The position numbers and the translations under genes are program-made. This document shows, in pieces, positions 36,550 to 46,566 of a DNA stretch of 64,000 nucleotides. The notes beneath the pieces were generated by a model that saw only the letters and a list, made by a program, of their open reading frames with translations, was not told the DNA's origin and did not search any database. The stretch comes from Oceanospirillales bacterium (lineage in GTDB: Bacteria > Pseudomonadota > Gammaproteobacteria > Pseudomonadales > Balneatricaceae): positions 19,347 to 83,346 of the forward strand of contig JAAEYW010000021.1 of NCBI GenBank assembly GCA_018223185.1. Reading direction: 5' to 3'. How positions within the stretch are numbered: the stretch's first letter is position 1; the number at the start of each line of letters is the position of its first letter.

Positions 36550-39500
36550 TTATCTTTCCATTGTATAGATGATATCACCGCCGTTATGCTCTGTAGCGGT
36601 TTGGGTTTCCACGCTCCAGGCGCTATTCAGCCGATAGCGCATGAAGAAGGTATGGGTAGGTTCAAGCAGCCCAACGCCATATTTAACGTACAGGCGAGGC
36701 GAGAGGTATTTGCCAATATACAGGGAGGTGTCAGTTGCGGTATCTCCGCCGGCAACGCCCAGTTCATCAATATTAAACGTTTCGGAAATCTGCTCTGCTA
36801 TAGTATTACCCCCTTTCAGGGTTAGTGCAGACGCGGCCTTAAACAGTAGCTCCTGTTCAGACATTGAGCTGCCTCCAGCGCCAGGCGCGTGGCCGAACAT
36901 CAGATAGGAGAGCTGACTGCTCTCTGGCATTGCAGGCTCAGAGAACAGCGATAGCCTGGGATTATTGAGGGTTCCCGACACTTTCGCTCCGGCGGTTACA
37001 TCGTCTATTTGTCGTGAGATTCTCAGATCAAGTCCGGGATTGTCAACGGGACCTCCGCTATAGACCAGACTGCCGCGATCGATATTCAGATCTTGTCCAT
37101 AGAGACGGTACTGGCCCGAAGCGACCTGCATTATACCGGTTGCTCGCGTTACCTGATGGCCATCATCCTCAATCAGAACGCTGCCCTGTAAGCGGCCTTC
37201 AAACCCGAGTGCATCCAGGCTGACTTTATCTCCCAGGGTAATTCTCACCTGAGTATCCAGTATGCGTTTGCTGGTTGCTTCAGGCGGGCTCTGATTGTTT
37301 GGGTCGATAATCACCACATCTTCAGAAACCGGGAAGGTGGATTCAACATCAGGTGGTTTTATACTGGCTTCTGGTATTGTGATCTCGCCTCGTAACATGA
37401 TTCGTTGAGGAGAGATACCCAGTTTAACTGAAGGCGATATCCAGGCCTGAATATCCTCAGTTGCAACGGCCTTAAAACGATGGCCTTCCAGTGATATCTC
37501 ACCAGTATCGGTCACTGGATTATACTGCCCGTTTAGTTGAACAGAGCCGTTGCCAGACTGCAGCCCGCCTTGAATCTGAAGGGCGTTGCTGCCGGGTTTG
37601 CCTGTCACTGATAGATTGATCTGTTCCAGTCTGATACCCAGTGCTGGCAGATCGGTGCTGGCATTGGTCAGCGTCAGTTGTCCGTCAACCAGGGGCTTGT
37701 CCAGTGTGCCGCTGAAAGAGATCTTCGAACTGGCCTGGCCGGTTATTGCCTGTAGTTCTGGTGTGAACAACGAAATGAATTTGAGGTCATTTACTGCCAG
37801 ATTAAAATCGCCACTGAGTTGTTTGCTGTGGTAAGGATCATCGATCGTAATCTGTGCTGAAAGTTTTCCTGCTGGTTGCTGTAGTGGCAGGTCAATATCT
37901 GCTCTGAACTGATTGTCCTGTCCCTGAAGCAAAAGGGTAATGTCACCCGTGATGATCTGCAGGTCATCCTCCTTAAGGAATAGTTCAGTTCCTTTGACAA
38001 TTGCATGTCCTTTAACGACCGGCGGTAAACCCGGTGATTGTGAGAAAGTTACATCAGACTCAAGGTAGCCTTTGAGTTGAGCCTGAGTGGAGATCCAGGG
38101 CTGCAGATGTGTCAAAGAGAGCTGCTGAGCCGAGATCGCCCCTTGTATTCCTTCTATTGAAGACCAGTTTGCGGTCAGACACACCGAACTGCTTTCGTTC
38201 ACGGTTGATCCGAGACACAGACTGTTCAGTTGAGCTGCTGAGCTGTTAAGCTGTACTGGTGCCGGGCGTTGTATCTGCCAGCGTCCTGACTCTTGTTGAA
38301 TCAGGTCCAGCTTAGTCAGAATTCCACGCCATTGGGTATCTTTCCACTGCCCACTGAGTGTCAGTTCAAGGTCCGCAGGTCCTTTTTCGGTTATCAATGT
38401 CAGCTGGTGCAGATCAGTTGTACCCTGTCCATTGAGTGTCAGCTTTTCCCACTGGTTGCCGGCAATATTGAGTTGCGAGACGGCCAGCTGAATATGCGAT
38501 CCGGCATCCGGGGTGAGATCGACATTCAGGTCTGCGCTTAAGCGGGTGGTTTGATAGGCATCAAATGCCAGATCCCGGCCTTCGATTCTGGCGATCAGAT
38601 GGGGGGCTGTCCGGGTGCCTGTTAATGAGCCCGTTCCCTCTATGCTGCCTTTAAGGCCGGGTAATAGCTGATTCAGGTTGGGGGAATGGGCGGTCCAGGA
38701 CAGGTTGAACTGTTCATCAATGGTGCCGCTGGTGTATATCTCGGTTGCCGCCACATTTAAACGCAGTTCTGGAATGGTGATGCGGCTGCCGCTGCCGCTC
38801 ACTGTGATGTTGCCGTGGCCGCTCAGGGGCTCCGTACGTAGTACACCACTCAGTGATTCAATCAATAGTTCAAGCTTAAGCGGTTGTGCGGGTGACTGGC
38901 TACCGTTTACCGCTGCCTGAAAGTTCAGTTTTCCAGGCCACTCAGGCCAGAAACTTCCGGGATTCAGCTGCTTGCCTGTTGTTTTAAAGTTCCAGTTCAG
39001 TTGAGGTTGCCACGCGACCTTGCCGCTCACCTCAATACTGCCTTCAAGTGTATTTCCTGTCAGCAGTAGTGAGTCTGCCTGATGATCGTTACCGTTGCCT
39101 GTCAGCGTCCACTGGCCCGGAGGTATCGAAGGGCCGGCGACTAAACTGGTGACTGTAAACTGATAGTGTTGCAGATCACCGCTGATCTCTAGTTGTCCTT
39201 TGGGGCTTAAATACGCTGCATCACCGGTCAGAGGGTAGCGCAGGTTGTCCCACTGTCCTTTTATATTAAAGCTGAGCGGGGTGCTGGCTATATTAACATC
39301 CCCTGTTAAGCGGATCCTGATGGCTTCGTGCGTGTTGCTCTGCGGTTGTCCGGTCTGCGTCAGGTCCAGCTGTTCTATGCGCAGTGTGTTTTGTGCAAAG
39401 TGAAGCTGGAGCGACAGTTGTGTGTCGCCGATTTCCGGCAAATTAACCTGCAACTGGCTATTAAATCTGATCTGATCGGTGTTGCCTGCAGCGCTGGCCG

Positions 39501-40449
39501 ATCCTGTCATTGTGCTGTCAGTCAGCTCAGGGGTTAGCTGCCCGAGGTCGGCTTTTATCGCGTTAAGATTTAGTTGCCCCTGAGGTTTTTCAAGCAGGTT
39601 CTGCAACGATATCGAAAGCGCTGTGTTGAATAATCCGCTGATGTTCTGTTGCACCTGTAAGGCATTATTGCTGCCCTTGAGCGTCCCCTTTATCGTCCCT
39701 TGTCCTGAAAGTGGTTGTTGTTCAGGCAGGGTTATGCTCCATTGAGTGTCAAGCTCCACAGGAAACTGAGCGTGGGGCTTAAGCTGACCGCTGAGCTGCA
39801 GACTGTGCTGTGGGGTAACAACGCTCAGCTGATCAACAAACAGCGTATCAGCATCGGTATGAAGACTGATTAAAATCGTTGGAATATTTGTGGCTGGCGC
39901 AGGCTCTCTGTTTGCTGTGGTCGTGTGGTTTATGAGACTAAGCTGACTGATGTTCAGGGCATCAATCTGTAACTGCAAAGGCAGCGAAATATCTTCCAGT
40001 GTCAGACTGCCGGATGGGTTGTCCGGAGCGCTTTCTGTCGGCGCTGTCTGGGTAAGAACCGGCTGCTCTATGTCCAGGCTTATAATGTGCAGTCTGCCAG
40101 CAATCAGTGCCTCTGGTCGCCAGTTCAGTGACAGACGGTTAACACTTAACTCTGTCCCCGGCTGTCGGTATGTTATTCCTCTGAGGTTCGGCCGGTTCAG
40201 TATTGAACCGTTAACCTGTTGTACTTCTAAACTGCCCGGCAACCATGGCTGGCTAAGAGTAATCAGTTGTCGCAGACCGCTGGTGGTGCCGACCAGATAG
40301 GAAAAAGTGACGGCTACTAATACAGCGGTAACGGTCAGCAGCGATACCGCGAGTCTGATCAGCCGCCGGGCTACAGGTCGGGGCGTGTGTTGATCAGATG
40401 AGGGTTTTGATCCCGGTTCAGGCATGGCAGGCTTTTCTGGTGTGCTCAC
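36550..40449 (-). CDS. tamB: Translocation and assembly module subunit TamB
   Basis: A very large inner-membrane-anchored protein (1299 residues) that spans the periplasm and, with TamA, helps transport or assemble outer-membrane components; recent work also links the family to phospholipid traffic. One N-terminal membrane span (about residues 28-50, RLIRLAVSLLTVTAVLVAVTF) is followed by long beta-taco repeats, and the C-terminal DUF490 domain ends DELGVAGGDTATDTSLYIGK and YVKYGVGLLEPTHTFFMRY. The start is GTG, sharing GTGA with the tamA stop (4-base overlap), so the pair is translationally coupled. Confidence 0.95.
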   Translation of the reverse strand: MSTPEKPAMPEPGSKPSSDQHTPRPVARRLIRLAVSLLTVTAVLVAVTFSYLVGTTSGLRQLITLSQPWLPGSLEVQQVNGSILNRPNLRGITYRQPGTELSVNRLSLNWRPEALIAGRLHIISLDIEQPVLTQTAPTESAPDNPSGSLTLEDISLPLQLQIDALNISQLSLINHTTTANREPAPATNIPTILISLHTDADTLFVDQLSVVTPQHSLQLSGQLKPHAQFPVELDTQWSITLPEQQPLSGQGTIKGTLKGSNNALQVQQNISGLFNTALSISLQNLLEKPQGQLNLNAIKADLGQLTPELTDSTMTGSASAAGNTDQIRFNSQLQVNLPEIGDTQLSLQLHFAQNTLRIEQLDLTQTGQPQSNTHEAIRIRLTGDVNIASTPLSFNIKGQWDNLRYPLTGDAAYLSPKGQLEISGDLQHYQFTVTSLVAGPSIPPGQWTLTGNGNDHQADSLLLTGNTLEGSIEVSGKVAWQPQLNWNFKTTGKQLNPGSFWPEWPGKLNFQAAVNGSQSPAQPLKLELLIESLSGVLRTEPLSGHGNITVSGSGSRITIPELRLNVAATEIYTSGTIDEQFNLSWTAHSPNLNQLLPGLKGSIEGTGSLTGTRTAPHLIARIEGRDLAFDAYQTTRLSADLNVDLTPDAGSHIQLAVSQLNIAGNQWEKLTLNGQGTTDLHQLTLITEKGPADLELTLSGQWKDTQWRGILTKLDLIQQESGRWQIQRPAPVQLNSSAAQLNSLCLGSTVNESSSVCLTANWSSIEGIQGAISAQQLSLTHLQPWISTQAQLKGYLESDVTFSQSPGLPPVVKGHAIVKGTELFLKEDDLQIITGDITLLLQGQDNQFRADIDLPLQQPAGKLSAQITIDDPYHSKQLSGDFNLAVNDLKFISLFTPELQAITGQASSKISFSGTLDKPLVDGQLTLTNASTDLPALGIRLEQINLSVTGKPGSNALQIQGGLQSGNGSVQLNGQYNPVTDTGEISLEGHRFKAVATEDIQAWISPSVKLGISPQRIMLRGEITIPEASIKPPDVESTFPVSEDVVIIDPNNQSPPEATSKRILDTQVRITLGDKVSLDALGFEGRLQGSVLIEDDGHQVTRATGIMQVASGQYRLYGQDLNIDRGSLVYSGGPVDNPGLDLRISRQIDDVTAGAKVSGTLNNPRLSLFSEPAMPESSQLSYLMFGHAPGAGGSSMSEQELLFKAASALTLKGGNTIAEQISETFNIDELGVAGGDTATDTSLYIGKYLSPRLYVKYGVGLLEPTHTFFMRYRLNSAWSVETQTATEHNGGDIIYTMER

Positions 40450-42209
40450 AGATCAGCCCCCAGATTAAAGTGCAGGTGCAGGCTGTTGTTATCACCATCA
40501 TCCTGAGGCACTGCGAGATCAAATCGCACTGGTCCTACCGGAGAGAACCAGCGCAGACCTATGCCAATGCCAGTATGCAGGCTGAACTCGGTATCATCGA
40601 AGGCGTTGCCGCTGTCGATAAATGCAGCCACTCCCCAGTTTTCTTTGAGGCGGTAATCGATCTCGATGCTGCCAACGAGCAGGTTACGTCCACCGACAAC
40701 ATCCCCGCTGTCATTGCGAGGCCCCAGGCTTTTGTAATCGTAGCCCCGGACACTGTTGTCACCACCGGCAAAGAATCGCAGGCTGGCTGGCAGGGCATCG
40801 AAGTTATCGACCCAGGTGGTTCCCGCTTCAGCCCGTCCCAGCAGGCGAGATTTGTTGCTTAAGCTATAGATCCCCTTAGCATTAAGGCGGGTCTGAATAA
40901 AGTCTTCAGTGGACACCAGTGTTTTACTGCTGCCGCGCAGTTGTAACGACAGGCTGTAGCCATTTTTCACATGCAGCCGGTCTTCAGTTGATATTGTGCT
41001 GTAGTTGATCTGAGGAATCAGGAAGTAGGAAGTGTCTGTCTCACCACTGAAGGTAGACTCTTCCTGCTGATAATTCAGAGCGATAACCTGTTGCAAGCTG
41101 CCGTATTGTTGTTGTCGGGTTATGCCAATAGAGTAATTGCGTGTCTCAACGCTGTCTGAGTTCTCATCCAGCAGGCTGAAGAGAAGGGAGTATCGGTCCT
41201 GGCGGGGTTTTTTACCCGGAATCGAATACTCTGCAGACAGGTTGGTGATGATCTCTGAAGTCAGTAACTGAGTATGGAACTGATGTCCCTGGCGATTTAC
41301 CCAGCGCTTGGTCATACCTAATTTAGTGCGTGCTCCGGTATCGGTGCCATAGCCTAAACCAGCATGATATTTGGTTCGCTTGTTGGCTTCGAGATCGACA
41401 TAGACCGGCACCTCAGTGTCGCTCATCTGGTTCCAGAGAGGGCGGACCTCTACTCTGTGAAAATAATCAGTGTCGATCAGCGCCGATTGCAGCTCAATCA
41501 GACTGCTGTTCTGCGCCGGATCGCCGGTTGTAAATGTGGCATATGACCTGAGATAGTCATCTGCAAAAGGGTTAGGGGCGAAGGTGATTTCACCAATATT
41601 GAAACGGGGACCGCTATCAAAATAGAGCATCACTGTTGCGGTATACTCCGACAGATTAACCTCGGCACGGTGGCGGGTCATCTCCGCCTGGTAGTAACCC
41701 CGTTCAACCGCAAGCGAGCGGAGCTGTTTTTTCAGTAGCTCATACTGGCTGTGAATCAGCGGCTGCCCCTGGCGCAGAGAGGACTTTGTCAGTAGCTGTT
41801 GAAAGGTTTCGTCGTCGCTGGCGGCGCCGCTTATCTGTATATCAAGTTCAGATATCAATAAAGGTTTACCGGGAGAAACCGTGTAGCGGGCACGCCAGTC
41901 CTGATCCGATTTGCTCAGTTCAGTTTTAATCTGAGGCCTGTAGAAGCCAAAAGGCTGCAACGCTGTTCTGATCTCGCTGTCAGCAAGGCTATGCAAATAG
42001 CGTAACCGGCTGGGGTTGGTGACTTCCTGATTATTCAGTTGTTCAATACTTAAAACACTGCGGATGTTGAGTTCCTGCTCAGTGTTAACACCTTCAACTG
42101 TTATCGAAAGATTGCCTGCCAGAAGCTGTAATGAGGTGCTGCTGAGAAACAACAGGAGTATCAGGCGTATTAAAATCATAGTCCGTTTGCTGGCGCTGAT
42201 ATGAGGCAT
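40446..42209 (-). CDS. tamA: Translocation and assembly module outer membrane protein TamA
   Basis: An Omp85-family barrel that pairs with TamB. There is a signal peptide (MILIRLILLLFLSSTSLQ, ending near LLAG), three POTRA domains (about residues 30-270) and a 16-strand barrel (about 275-587) with the conserved loop RFFAGGDNSVRGYDYKSLGP. The protein is 587 residues from the ATG at 42209. A shorter start at 42179, directly at the signal peptide, is equally possible; no clear ribosome binding site decides it. tamB follows with a four-base overlap. Confidence 0.95.
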   Translation of the reverse strand: MPHISASKRTMILIRLILLLFLSSTSLQLLAGNLSITVEGVNTEQELNIRSVLSIEQLNNQEVTNPSRLRYLHSLADSEIRTALQPFGFYRPQIKTELSKSDQDWRARYTVSPGKPLLISELDIQISGAASDDETFQQLLTKSSLRQGQPLIHSQYELLKKQLRSLAVERGYYQAEMTRHRAEVNLSEYTATVMLYFDSGPRFNIGEITFAPNPFADDYLRSYATFTTGDPAQNSSLIELQSALIDTDYFHRVEVRPLWNQMSDTEVPVYVDLEANKRTKYHAGLGYGTDTGARTKLGMTKRWVNRQGHQFHTQLLTSEIITNLSAEYSIPGKKPRQDRYSLLFSLLDENSDSVETRNYSIGITRQQQYGSLQQVIALNYQQEESTFSGETDTSYFLIPQINYSTISTEDRLHVKNGYSLSLQLRGSSKTLVSTEDFIQTRLNAKGIYSLSNKSRLLGRAEAGTTWVDNFDALPASLRFFAGGDNSVRGYDYKSLGPRNDSGDVVGGRNLLVGSIEIDYRLKENWGVAAFIDSGNAFDDTEFSLHTGIGIGLRWFSPVGPVRFDLAVPQDDGDNNSLHLHFNLGADL

Positions 42210-42578
42210 AGGGATCAATTATACCGGGTAACGGTGTTATTCATACTGCAATTTATCCATCAGAATGACGACAGCTTCTTTTATATGCGGGCTTATGTAT
42301 GTGCTTGTCGGATAAGAGTAAAAACCTTTGAGCAGTATTTAGTTGACCGGTTGTGGCAGATAAAGTCTGATAGGGGGAATTGGTGATGCAGTGGTCAGTG
42401 TTTTTAACTGTTTTTTAACAAGTTTCGTCAGCTGACTATATGTTTGGTAAAGAATGGTGTATATCGTCATCGGCAAAAACGTTAACACCCGGTCCGGCGT
42501 GTATTGAAGAGGCCTGACGATGTGATTTTGAGGCCTCAGGTCATACTGTGATTCACAGTTTAGTAAGGAGACGTTATC
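42210..42578. other. Divergent region between tamA and the rimB-rimK operon
   Basis: No gene is seen in these 369 bases. There are two copies of GAGGCCT near 42510 and 42531 and a short palindrome CTGTGATTCACAG near 42546, of unknown meaning. TAAGGAG at 42564-42570 is the ribosome binding site of the next gene. Confidence 0.45.
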
Positions 42579-43031
42579 TTGAACAATGAGAATAAACCGG
42601 TTGTTGGCTGGCGTGAATGGGTGTCGCTGCCTGGTCTTGGAATTGAACATATCAAGGTTAAGGTGGATTCAGGCGCCCGCACCTCTGCGCTGCATGCCTT
42701 CAGAGTTGAGCCGTTTGAGAGAGATGGTCAGGACTGGGTAAGTTTTGATGTTCATCCACATCAGTATGATCTTGACACTATTGTCACCTGTGAAGCTGTT
42801 GTCAAAGATATACGGACAGTCACCGACTCAGGAGGCCATCAGAGTCAGCGTTATGTCATACTGACTGACATTTTAATCGGTGATCAGCAATACCCTATAG
42901 AGCTGACTCTGACTAACAGAGACACAATGCGGTTTCGGATGCTGTTGGGGCGAACGGCCATGAACGGTCGTTTTCTGATAGACCCTGAAGGCTCATATTT
43001 AATTTCACCAATCAATCACCCGATTGATTAA
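42579..43031 (+). CDS. rimB: RimB-like ATP-dependent zinc protease (retropepsin-like)
   Basis: A 150-residue protein of the retropepsin-like zinc protease family found next to rimK. The aspartic-protease-like motif [13 protein letters not shown] (about residues 27-39) and [18 protein letters not shown] near the end are hallmarks. In Pseudomonas RimB works with RimK, which adds glutamates to ribosomal protein S6, and affects its activity. The start is a TTG at 42579, well supported by the AAGGAG eight bases upstream; there is no in-frame ATG that keeps the N-terminus. It is the first of three genes (rimB, rimK, M14 peptidase) close together. Confidence 0.85.
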   Translation: MNNENKPVVGWREWVSLPGLGIEHIKVKVDSGARTSALHAFRVEPFERDGQDWVSFDVHPHQYDLDTIVTCEAVVKDIRTVTDSGGHQSQRYVILTDILIGDQQYPIELTLTNRDTMRFRMLLGRTAMNGRFLIDPEGSYLISPINHPID

Positions 43032-43044
43032 TAAGGCTTTTATA

Positions 43045-43962
43045 ATGAAGATAGCAATTTTATCGCGTAACCCGTCTCTGTATTCCACGCGTCGTTTGAT
43101 TGAAGCTGCAGAGGCGGCCGGTCACGAAGTCAGAGTTCTGGACGTTCTGCGATGTTATATGAATATTAACTCTGAAGAGCCGAGTATCCACTACAAAGGT
43201 GAGGATCTCGGCAGCTTCGATGCTGTTATTCCCCGTATCGGTGCTTCGGTTACCTTTTATGGTACGGCGGTTTTGCGTCAGCTTGAAATGATGGGTGTAT
43301 ACCCGCTTAATGAGTCTGTAGCGATCAGCCGTTCCAGAGATAAGCTGCGTTCAATGCAGCTATTGTCACGTAAGAAAGTCGGCTTACCTATTACCGGATT
43401 TGCCAGTAAACCGAGCGATATTCCGGATCTTCTGGATATGGTGGGGGGTGCTCCTGTAGTGCTGAAGTTACTGGAGGGGACTCAGGGTATCGGTGTGGTG
43501 CTGGCTGAAACCAGAAAGGCGGCAGAGAGTGTGCTGGAAGCTTTTATGGGGCTTAAAACCAACATCATGGTTCAGGAGTTTATTAAAGAAGCCGGAGGTG
43601 CGGATATCCGTTGTCTGGTTATCGGCGATAAGGTTGTTGCAGCGATGAAGCGCCAGGGTAAAGAGGGTGAGTTTCGTTCTAACCTCCATCGTGGCGGATC
43701 CGCTTCACTGGTCAGAATCACACCACAAGAACGCGCGACAGCCGTTTTAGCCGCTAAAACGATGGGGCTGAATGTTGCCGGTGTTGATCTGTTACGTTCA
43801 GAACGCGGGCCTCTGGTGATGGAAGTAAACTCCAGTCCGGGTCTTGAGGGTGTTGAGCGCGCTACAGGTAAAGATGTGGCCGCAGGTATTATCCACTTTA
43901 TTGAAAAAAGCGTTGCGGAAAAGAAAAAAGCTACCCGCACGCGTACGCGTGGAAAAGGATAA
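43045..43962 (+). CDS. rimK: RimK, ribosomal protein S6 glutamate ligase family
   Basis: An ATP-grasp ligase that adds glutamates to the C-terminus of ribosomal protein S6 and can make poly-alpha-glutamate. It has 305 residues with the ATG at 43045; a frame from 43024 adds seven non-conserved residues. The N-terminus [18 protein letters not shown], the ATP-grasp motif [13 protein letters not shown], the [18 protein letters not shown] region and the metal site [11 protein letters not shown] are all present. The C-terminus has a basic tail [13 protein letters not shown] beyond the E. coli length. The gene follows rimB by 13 bases. Confidence 0.95.
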   Translation: MKIAILSRNPSLYSTRRLIEAAEAAGHEVRVLDVLRCYMNINSEEPSIHYKGEDLGSFDAVIPRIGASVTFYGTAVLRQLEMMGVYPLNESVAISRSRDKLRSMQLLSRKKVGLPITGFASKPSDIPDLLDMVGGAPVVLKLLEGTQGIGVVLAETRKAAESVLEAFMGLKTNIMVQEFIKEAGGADIRCLVIGDKVVAAMKRQGKEGEFRSNLHRGGSASLVRITPQERATAVLAAKTMGLNVAGVDLLRSERGPLVMEVNSSPGLEGVERATGKDVAAGIIHFIEKSVAEKKKATRTRTRGKG

Positions 43963-43968
43963 ATATTT

Positions 43969-45024
43969 ATGGCGCTACATAATCAGCCAATAGAGATTGC
44001 AGGTTGTATTGTTAAACCGGGCGAACGGAAAACCATCCATGTGGACCTGGCTCGTTTGTATACCAATACACATCTGGATCTGGATATTGAGGTGATCCAT
44101 GGGCGCCGCGCTGGTCCGACACTGATGGTGTGTGCTGCCATCCACGGGGATGAACTCAATGGTGTAGAGATCTGCCGTCAACTACTGAAATATAAGTCTC
44201 TGCACCGTATTGCCGGAACGCTGATTATTGTTCCGGTTGTCAATATTTTTGGATTTATCCAGCAGAGCCGGTATCTGCCGGACAGGCGTGACCTTAATCG
44301 CTGCTTTCCCGGCAGCGAAAAGGGCTCGCTGGCCAGCCGAATCGCCTATATTTTCCGGACGCAGGTTCTCAGTCACTGTACCCATGTGCTGGATCTGCAT
44401 ACCGGGGCGATACACCGTAGTAATATGCCGCAGATCAGGGCGAACCTGGATAACCTGGAGGCCAAAGAGATGGCTGACGCGTTTGGTGCTCCGGTGATTA
44501 TCGATTCGAAATTGCGGGATGGTTCACTGCGACAGTGCGCTGATGAAGCCGGTATATCCCTGATTCTGTATGAGGCGGGTGAAGCGCTCCGGTTTGATGA
44601 CCGGGCAATCCGTGGCGGAATACGGGGTGTATTAAATGTTATCCGCCATCTGAAAATGTTGCCGCAACTGAAGAAATCCAAAAAAGCACTTGCACCGGTG
44701 GTTGCAAACTCCTCTGCCTGGATTCGTACTAACTCCGATGGCGTTTTCAGGTCGGTAGTGTCTGTCGGACAGCGGGTAAGTAAGGGGCAGCCAATGGGAA
44801 TTGTGGCTTCTCCTTTTGGTACTCATGAAGAGGAAGTGGTCGCTCCGAATTCCGGTATCATTATCGGACAAAACAATATCCCGGTGGTTAACGAGGGGGA
44901 CGCTTTGTATCACCTCGCGCGTTTTGAATCGAGTAGTCTGGCAGCCGAGAAACAGGTTGAACGGATTACGGAAGAGATCGAAGCCCATCAGATGCCAGAA
45001 GATGTTGATTTAAAATACATGTAA
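43969..45024 (+). CDS. M14-family zinc peptidase (succinylglutamate desuccinylase/aspartoacylase)
   Basis: A 351-residue zinc hydrolase of the AstE/AspA type, a branch of the carboxypeptidase A clan. Zinc ligands are seen in AAIHGDELNGVE (HxxE) and LDLHTGAIHR; the catalytic Glu is probably in ISLILYEAGEALRFDD. The C-terminal part (about 250-330) is a beta-rich tail with GQRVSKGQPMGIVASPFGT, resembling a biotinyl-lipoyl fold. It starts seven bases after rimK. Since RimK makes glutamate chains and this family acts on acyl-amino acids, it may process RimK products; this is inference only. Confidence 0.85.
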   Translation: MALHNQPIEIAGCIVKPGERKTIHVDLARLYTNTHLDLDIEVIHGRRAGPTLMVCAAIHGDELNGVEICRQLLKYKSLHRIAGTLIIVPVVNIFGFIQQSRYLPDRRDLNRCFPGSEKGSLASRIAYIFRTQVLSHCTHVLDLHTGAIHRSNMPQIRANLDNLEAKEMADAFGAPVIIDSKLRDGSLRQCADEAGISLILYEAGEALRFDDRAIRGGIRGVLNVIRHLKMLPQLKKSKKALAPVVANSSAWIRTNSDGVFRSVVSVGQRVSKGQPMGIVASPFGTHEEEVVAPNSGIIIGQNNIPVVNEGDALYHLARFESSSLAAEKQVERITEEIEAHQMPEDVDLKYM

Positions 45025-45103
45025 ATCAATTCTTTGTGGCTGTTATATGATGCAGTTGGTTAATTTATATTGCTCTCGATAACACACTATAACTGCAAAC
45101 CAT

Positions 45104-46006
45104 TTAGCTGCCTGCGGGCCTGATCCCATTGTCTGCGGCCTGTTTTTCTCTGAACTGTTTCGGTGACAGACCGGTCAGGCGACGGAAGAAACGGGTGAAG
45201 TAAGCCGGATCAGTGAACCCCAGTCCATAGGCGATCTCACTGATATTCTGTACGGTGTAGATCAGACTGCGTTTAGCTTCCAGAAGCACTCTTTCATGCA
45301 CCATCTGTAAAGCACTTTTTTCCACCAGCTGCTGGCACACGCTATTCAGGTAGGGGGCGGTGATGCCCAGTTCGCAGGCATAGCTTTCAACTTTTCTGTG
45401 GCTATTAAAATCACGGTTAATCAACGATATAAACTGATTGAAATACTCTGCGCTGCGGCTTTGCTGGCTGGCCGTATTCACTTTTGCCGGGGCATTACGT
45501 TCCAGCCATATCGCTAACAGCTGTATAAGCGAACTGAGCACCAGTGCCCGTGAATCGGCAGGGGCATGATTATACTCAGAGTGTATAAGGTCAAGAATCG
45601 ACTCCAGTTGCGATTGCTCCCGGCGTACCGTCATTATCACTGTTGCACGGATGACCGGCTGTTCTTTTATCAGGGCTTTTTCTATCGATTCAAGCAGAGG
45701 GTTGGCTACTGACAGAACGGTACCAGCAACATCGCTCGACCAGATAAAGTCATGGATGCACATCTCACCGATAACAATCAGGCAGGGCGCTTTAACGGTG
45801 GTGGGATCGCCATCGATATTGGCTTCTCCATGCCCCCGTTTCAGATAGAAGATCTGACTGAGCCCGTGATGACGATGGGGCTTGATCTTAAATTTATGCT
45901 CTCTGCTGCGGATGATCAAAGGCTCACAGTGCAGCAGATCCGGAGTGACTCCCGGATCCTTCTGGCCGTATAAATGAACCGTTGGTATGGGATTCTGATG
46001 TTTCAT
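45104..46006 (-). CDS. AraC-family regulator, PobR-like, divergent from ligAB
   Basis: A 300-residue regulator with a cupin-type sensor (about residues 35-115, with KIKPHRHHGLSQIFYLKRGHGE) and C-terminal AraC DNA-binding domain (about 200-300, with NISEIAYGLGFTDPAYFTRFFRRLTGLSPKQFR). The N-terminus IPTVHLYGQKDPG resembles PobR, which activates 4-hydroxybenzoate hydroxylase genes. Divergent placement to ligAB suggests it controls ring cleavage. Start chosen at the ATG at 46006; an in-frame start at 46048 adds 14 poorly conserved residues. Effector unknown; 4-hydroxybenzoate or protocatechuate is a guess. Confidence 0.85.
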   Translation of the reverse strand: MKHQNPIPTVHLYGQKDPGVTPDLLHCEPLIIRSREHKFKIKPHRHHGLSQIFYLKRGHGEANIDGDPTTVKAPCLIVIGEMCIHDFIWSSDVAGTVLSVANPLLESIEKALIKEQPVIRATVIMTVRREQSQLESILDLIHSEYNHAPADSRALVLSSLIQLLAIWLERNAPAKVNTASQQSRSAEYFNQFISLINRDFNSHRKVESYACELGITAPYLNSVCQQLVEKSALQMVHERVLLEAKRSLIYTVQNISEIAYGLGFTDPAYFTRFFRRLTGLSPKQFREKQAADNGIRPAGS

Positions 46007-46164
46007 TGAAAGCTCTGTAATAAATGCCGTTATATTCGAAAAGTACAATTATTAAATCAATTTGTCTCTTATTTATTTGTCATTAATGATCAAAAATACC
46101 TTCACGTAATGAGATAGTTCTCATTCGATCAGCTAACCAGTCACTATAATAAAGGGTAATCAAC

Positions 46165-46566
46165 ATGGTTTGGCAAAAGCATGATTATGACGATATTCCC
46201 GGAACCTATGTCTTTGATGGCAAGCGTTCCAACTCTGCTTACAATCTGAACAAGATGGCGTTCTCTTTTAACAGTGAAGTGAACCGTAAAGAGTTTGCGG
46301 CAGATATGGATGCTTATTGTCGAAAATTTAAGCTTACTGATGAGCAACGCACTGCAGTGCTGGAAGGTGACTTTCTGAAGCTGCTGCATCTGGGTGGCAA
46401 TATTTACTATCTGGCTAAGATCGCTGTATTCCATGGTCTGGGTGTGCAGGATGCTGGTGCAGCGTTCCATAAGATTACAACCGATGAGTTCAGGCAGATG
46501 TTGCTGAATAACTCGGAAGGTTTCCAACAAGAACTACAAAAACGTGGAGGTTACTGGAATGGCTAA
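46165..46566 (+). CDS. ligA: Protocatechuate 4,5-dioxygenase alpha subunit
   Basis: The small subunit of the extradiol ring-cleavage enzyme that opens protocatechuate between carbons 4 and 5. It has 133 residues, with DIPGTYVFDGKRSNSAYNLN near the N-terminus and FLKLLHLGGNIYYLAKIAVF in the middle, both typical of LigA. It makes the lid over the active site in LigB. AAAGGG precedes the ATG. The stop overlaps the ligB start by eight bases, so equal synthesis of the subunits is expected. Confidence 0.95.
   Translation: MVWQKHDYDDIPGTYVFDGKRSNSAYNLNKMAFSFNSEVNRKEFAADMDAYCRKFKLTDEQRTAVLEGDFLKLLHLGGNIYYLAKIAVFHGLGVQDAGAAFHKITTDEFRQMLLNNSEGFQQELQKRGGYWNG

Noticed and set aside
46145..46150. TATAAT as a possible -10 box of ligAB
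   Set aside because: It would put the transcript start inside or beyond the ligA ribosome binding site, so the true promoter is probably farther upstream.
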